A stretch of 64,000 nucleotides of DNA from contig JASANG010002008.1 of the NCBI GenBank assembly GCA_030248215.1, forward strand, positions 62,001 to 126,000, in the 5' to 3' direction. Source of the stretch: Enoplolaimus lenunculus (taxonomy: Eukaryota; Nematoda; Enoplea; Enoplida; Thoracostomopsidae). A program made the position numbers and the translations under genes. Positions within the stretch are counted from its first letter, which is position 1. The number at the start of each line of letters is the position of its first letter. Below are positions 61,640 to 64,000 of the stretch, piece after piece. The notes under the pieces were generated by a model. That model worked only from the letters and a program-made list of their open reading frames with translations, was not told where the DNA came from and did no database searches.

Positions 61640-61915
61640 ATATGCACCAGGACCAGCATGTCTCACATGCTTACACAAAGTTTTTCTACAGTGGTTTATT
61701 GCCGCGCTTTGAACACGGCATTCAGTTGAAATTTGATGAGATGGACGGATAAGGGACGACTTTGGTAAAAATTGAGGTATTTAAGCATGTGACCCATGCA
61801 TGTCATGGTTGAAGAGGAGGCCAACGTGGCTCTGTGGTAGAGCGTTCACCTAAGGATATGCATGCTTGAAGTTCGATCCCCACCCTGTAGGCCCGCTTTT
61901 CCAACTGCTTAGTTA
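61640..61915 (+). mobile_element. tRNA-derived SINE related to 56247-56850
   Basis: Shares the phrases ATTGCCGCGCT, GATGGACGG followed by AAGGGACGAC, AAGCATGTGA and GCCCGCTTTTCCA with the 56-kb units. The tRNA-like block is at 61819-61893 (GGCCAACGTGGCTCTGTGGT ... AGTTCGATCCCCA). Confidence 0.65.
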
Positions 61916-62438
61916 ATAAAAGGGTCTTGTATCAAGATTATTGAAATTGAAACTTGCCTGAAAAATTTGAATTAAAACCTAAGTTAACTTTTCTTCTTTT
62001 CGGCCCAAGCTGGAACCTGGTTCAACTTCAAATCCGGATGCAGCTTGATACATATCTAAGCGCATGTATATGTCGAGAAAAAGCAAAATGTAATCTAATA
62101 TGACTTGCTTGTGATGGATACAGGATATCCGGATAATTTTTGTTCATATTTAGCAAGATGACAACAGGAGTTTCGATTCGGTGTCAAATGTTTGAAAAGT
62201 TGAATGTTTAGAATCGAATTTTTGCAATCAGTTTGAAAAAAATCCAAGCAATGTTTAACAACACCAGTTTGTGTTTTAAAATTGGATTGAAAAGACTGAA
62301 TCGCTTTGGTAAACGTTTCAACCGTTGCGTTTCGGTAACTGGATCCGTATTTAAATTAACTTTGATGTCGATGTTAGAATTCACATGTTACTTACTGTTG
62401 CTTCAATACTACTCGGCTTGCTAATCCCGGAGGGGCCA

Positions 62439-62757
62439 GAGGTCAATAGATTTTGCTGAGCCGGAGGTGAAAAAGTTTGGTACCTACTAAATTTTTAATT
62501 TTTTTTGCTGGAGTCGTTGGTAGAACACCGGTTTGTACGCTGGATAACATGGCTTGTCAAAAGATTACTGTTTAAGGTTAAACAATACTTTTGTTCTAAG
62601 GTCAACTGATTTTGCTGAGCCAGAGGTGAAAAAGTTTGGTACCTATTAAATTTTTTAATTATTTTGCTGGAGTCGTTAGTAGAACACCGGTTTGTACGCT
62701 GGCTAACATGGCTTGTCAAAAGATTACTGTTTAAGGTTAAACAATACTTTTGTTCTA
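62439..62757. repeat. Tandem duplication, two units of about 160 bp
   Basis: Unit starts AGGTCAATAGATTTTGCTGA at 62439 and recurs at 62599 with only a handful of differences; both end AACAATACTTTTGTTCTA. It contains AGCCGGAGGTGAAAAAGTTT, related to the dispersed CCGGAGGTGAAA repeat. Recent, judging by the near identity. Confidence 0.85.
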
Positions 62758-63673
62758 CTCACTACGTAACTAATTAACACAGATGTGCTGTCAGGCTTAT
62801 CGTTCTACAAAAAAGGAGTAGAAGCATTTAAACATTTTTCACCTCGAGGTTTTTGGGTATATACGTATATACATTTTATGTAAAAAAGCTTTCTCGACTG
62901 AGAAAAATAGCTTGGTTTCATAAGATTCGATACACAGTGTTTGAAAAACTGAAATCGAAATATGAGACGTGCATAATTGATGGTGAATTAAGGTTATTTT
63001 TCGATACTGTTATGCGTACGTACTTTGTACGTTCCATGCTTTTTTCAAAATTACATATCTGGTTAAAAAATTATCTGGTATCCGAACTGTTATTTTTCTC
63101 AAAAAGGCTGAGTCAGATATCTCGCTCATAAAATTTGCTGTTCGGATTCGGATTCGGTTGTAAGAAAGCCGAATACAAAAGCCAAATCCAGCAGTGTTCG
63201 GCTCGGCAATATGTTTTTCATTTTTAAGCAATAATATTTTTAAATAATATGTTACATAAATCAGTATTTTTGTTTCTGGTCAGAAATCTCAGAATATTCG
63301 GGAACAAATTGTAGATATAACTCAGATTTGTAACATGCAACATTCGGATTCGGTAAATCAGCAATGGATTTGGATTAGGTCAAATCGTGCATTCGGTCTC
63401 ACCGTGTTTCCCATAGAGAAGTCGGTAATCGCAATTTTTTGCAAATCACAAAAATTTTGTCGGAGGATTTCCATTCGTGCAGAGAATATTGAAGTAGCTA
63501 TGCCGGTGTAATTTAAATGTTGGGGCACGAACCCTCTGTTTTCCGGTGTGGGTACACTTTTTATCAAGAAAAAAAGTTTAGTAAGCTTGACTTTTAGTTT
63601 GTCTTTAAGGTAAAGTAGGTAGTATTTTTTTTCAGCTACGACATTCAGTGCGTATATATTATATTATAATCAT

Positions 63674-63687
63674 ACGTATATAAAGGC
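63674..63687 (+). promoter_or_regulatory. Candidate TATA box
   Basis: CGTATATAAAGGCC lies about 110 bp before the ATG at 63794. An alternative reading is that the acceptor-like TATTTTTTTTCAG ending near 63637 marks a 5'-UTR intron or trans-splice site, which would make the TATA match incidental. Confidence 0.3.
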
Positions 63688-63793
63688 CCAAGTATAAATA
63701 TATATGTATTGCAAATTATGTGCTTTCAAAACTATTTGCGTTTTTGTGCATGATACAACATTTAGTTAGTGCCGACATATAGCAGACGTTTCG

Positions 63794-63939
63794 ATGGAGT
63801 ACGTTGGATTGTTAGATCACGAAGAATCATTGGCAAATGCAGCAGCGTCTGAGAAACGACGAGAACAAATTAAAAATTGGAATACTTCAGTGCTAAATAC
63901 CACGCCTGTCGTGCGTAACCGGAAACCACATGACGCAAG
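63794..63939 (+). CDS. First coding exon of a gene running off the window, possibly MYPT/TIMAP-like
   Basis: ATG at 63794 opens a 48-codon exon ending at a strong donor (CAAG, then GTACGT; phase 2). The peptide starts MEYVGLLDHEESLANAAASE and contains EKRREQIKNWN. The basic helix KRREQIKNW resembles the short N-terminal segment before the ankyrin repeats in PP1 regulatory subunits (MYPT1 has a NEQLKRW motif, TIMAP has RRAQQLKKW). No ankyrin repeat or RVxF motif is in view, so the family call is tentative; that this is a real coding exon is more likely. Confidence 0.4.
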
Positions 63940-64000
63940 GTACGTTTGCTTAACATTCAGACTGAAACTTATACATTACATATATGGCCGTTTTTGTTCG

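Larger units (their letters stand above)
56870..63793. other. Intergenic region, no gene seen
   Basis: No exon with a recognised domain. Contents: hairpins at 57264-57294 and 57599-57625; a 5' tRNA half at 57778-57818; a repeat at about 58205-58400 that resembles 30880-31080 (AACGGAAACGGA, TATTCACGGG); a TTAA MITE at 60638-60900; a telomere-core MITE at 61262-61453; tRNA-like blocks at 61494-61565 and 61819-61893; a 160-bp tandem duplication at 62439-62757; and a GATTCGG-rich repeat near 63130-63390. A 64-codon minus frame at 58751-58557 has no supporting feature. Confidence 0.6.

Overview
The window is eukaryotic, AT-rich and full of short dispersed repeats. It carries three complete multi-exon animal genes, the first coding exon of a fourth, and one long intronless open reading frame of unknown family. 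An astacin protease with two C-terminal ShKT domains, CTTAGG/TTAGGC telomere-like repeats inside many small transposons, and strong pyrimidine-rich acceptors just upstream of start codons all suggest an invertebrate, possibly a nematode. This species guess is inference only.

Layout. 1-6.3 kb is intergenic repeat-rich DNA, including one small DNA transposon nested in another. 6.3-16.0 kb (minus strand) is a 12-exon LIM-domain-binding (LDB/Chip) cofactor gene, predicted 1073 aa, with very long low-complexity extensions. 16-25.8 kb has no convincing gene; it holds a pair of tRNA-derived SINEs, an array of covarying hairpins, a GGCCGTCCGG minisatellite and many MITEs. 25.8-31.9 kb (plus strand) is a 7-exon secreted astacin metalloprotease (445 aa). 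31.9-37.8 kb is intergenic with MITEs. 37.8-52.95 kb (minus strand) is a 27-coding-exon long-tailed class I myosin (MYO1E/F type, 1067 aa). 53.2-56.1 kb (plus strand) is an uninterrupted ORF of about 930 codons, head-to-head with the myosin start and visibly richer in G+C than its surroundings. 56.2-63.8 kb is intergenic with tandem tRNA-like SINEs, hairpins and MITEs. At 63.8 kb a new plus-strand gene starts (48 codons seen), perhaps of the MYPT/TIMAP family.

The genes do not form an operon and share no pathway: a nuclear cofactor for LIM-homeodomain factors, a secreted protease, and an actin-based membrane motor. For the three main genes the splice sites, phases and conserved residues were read directly and every exon sum is a multiple of three. 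The most unusual material is in the repeats: a transposon family with GGCC-type ends and 8-bp target duplications carrying telomere-like cores, a TTAA-flanked MITE enclosing a tRNA-like promoter, and four hairpins whose arms change together.
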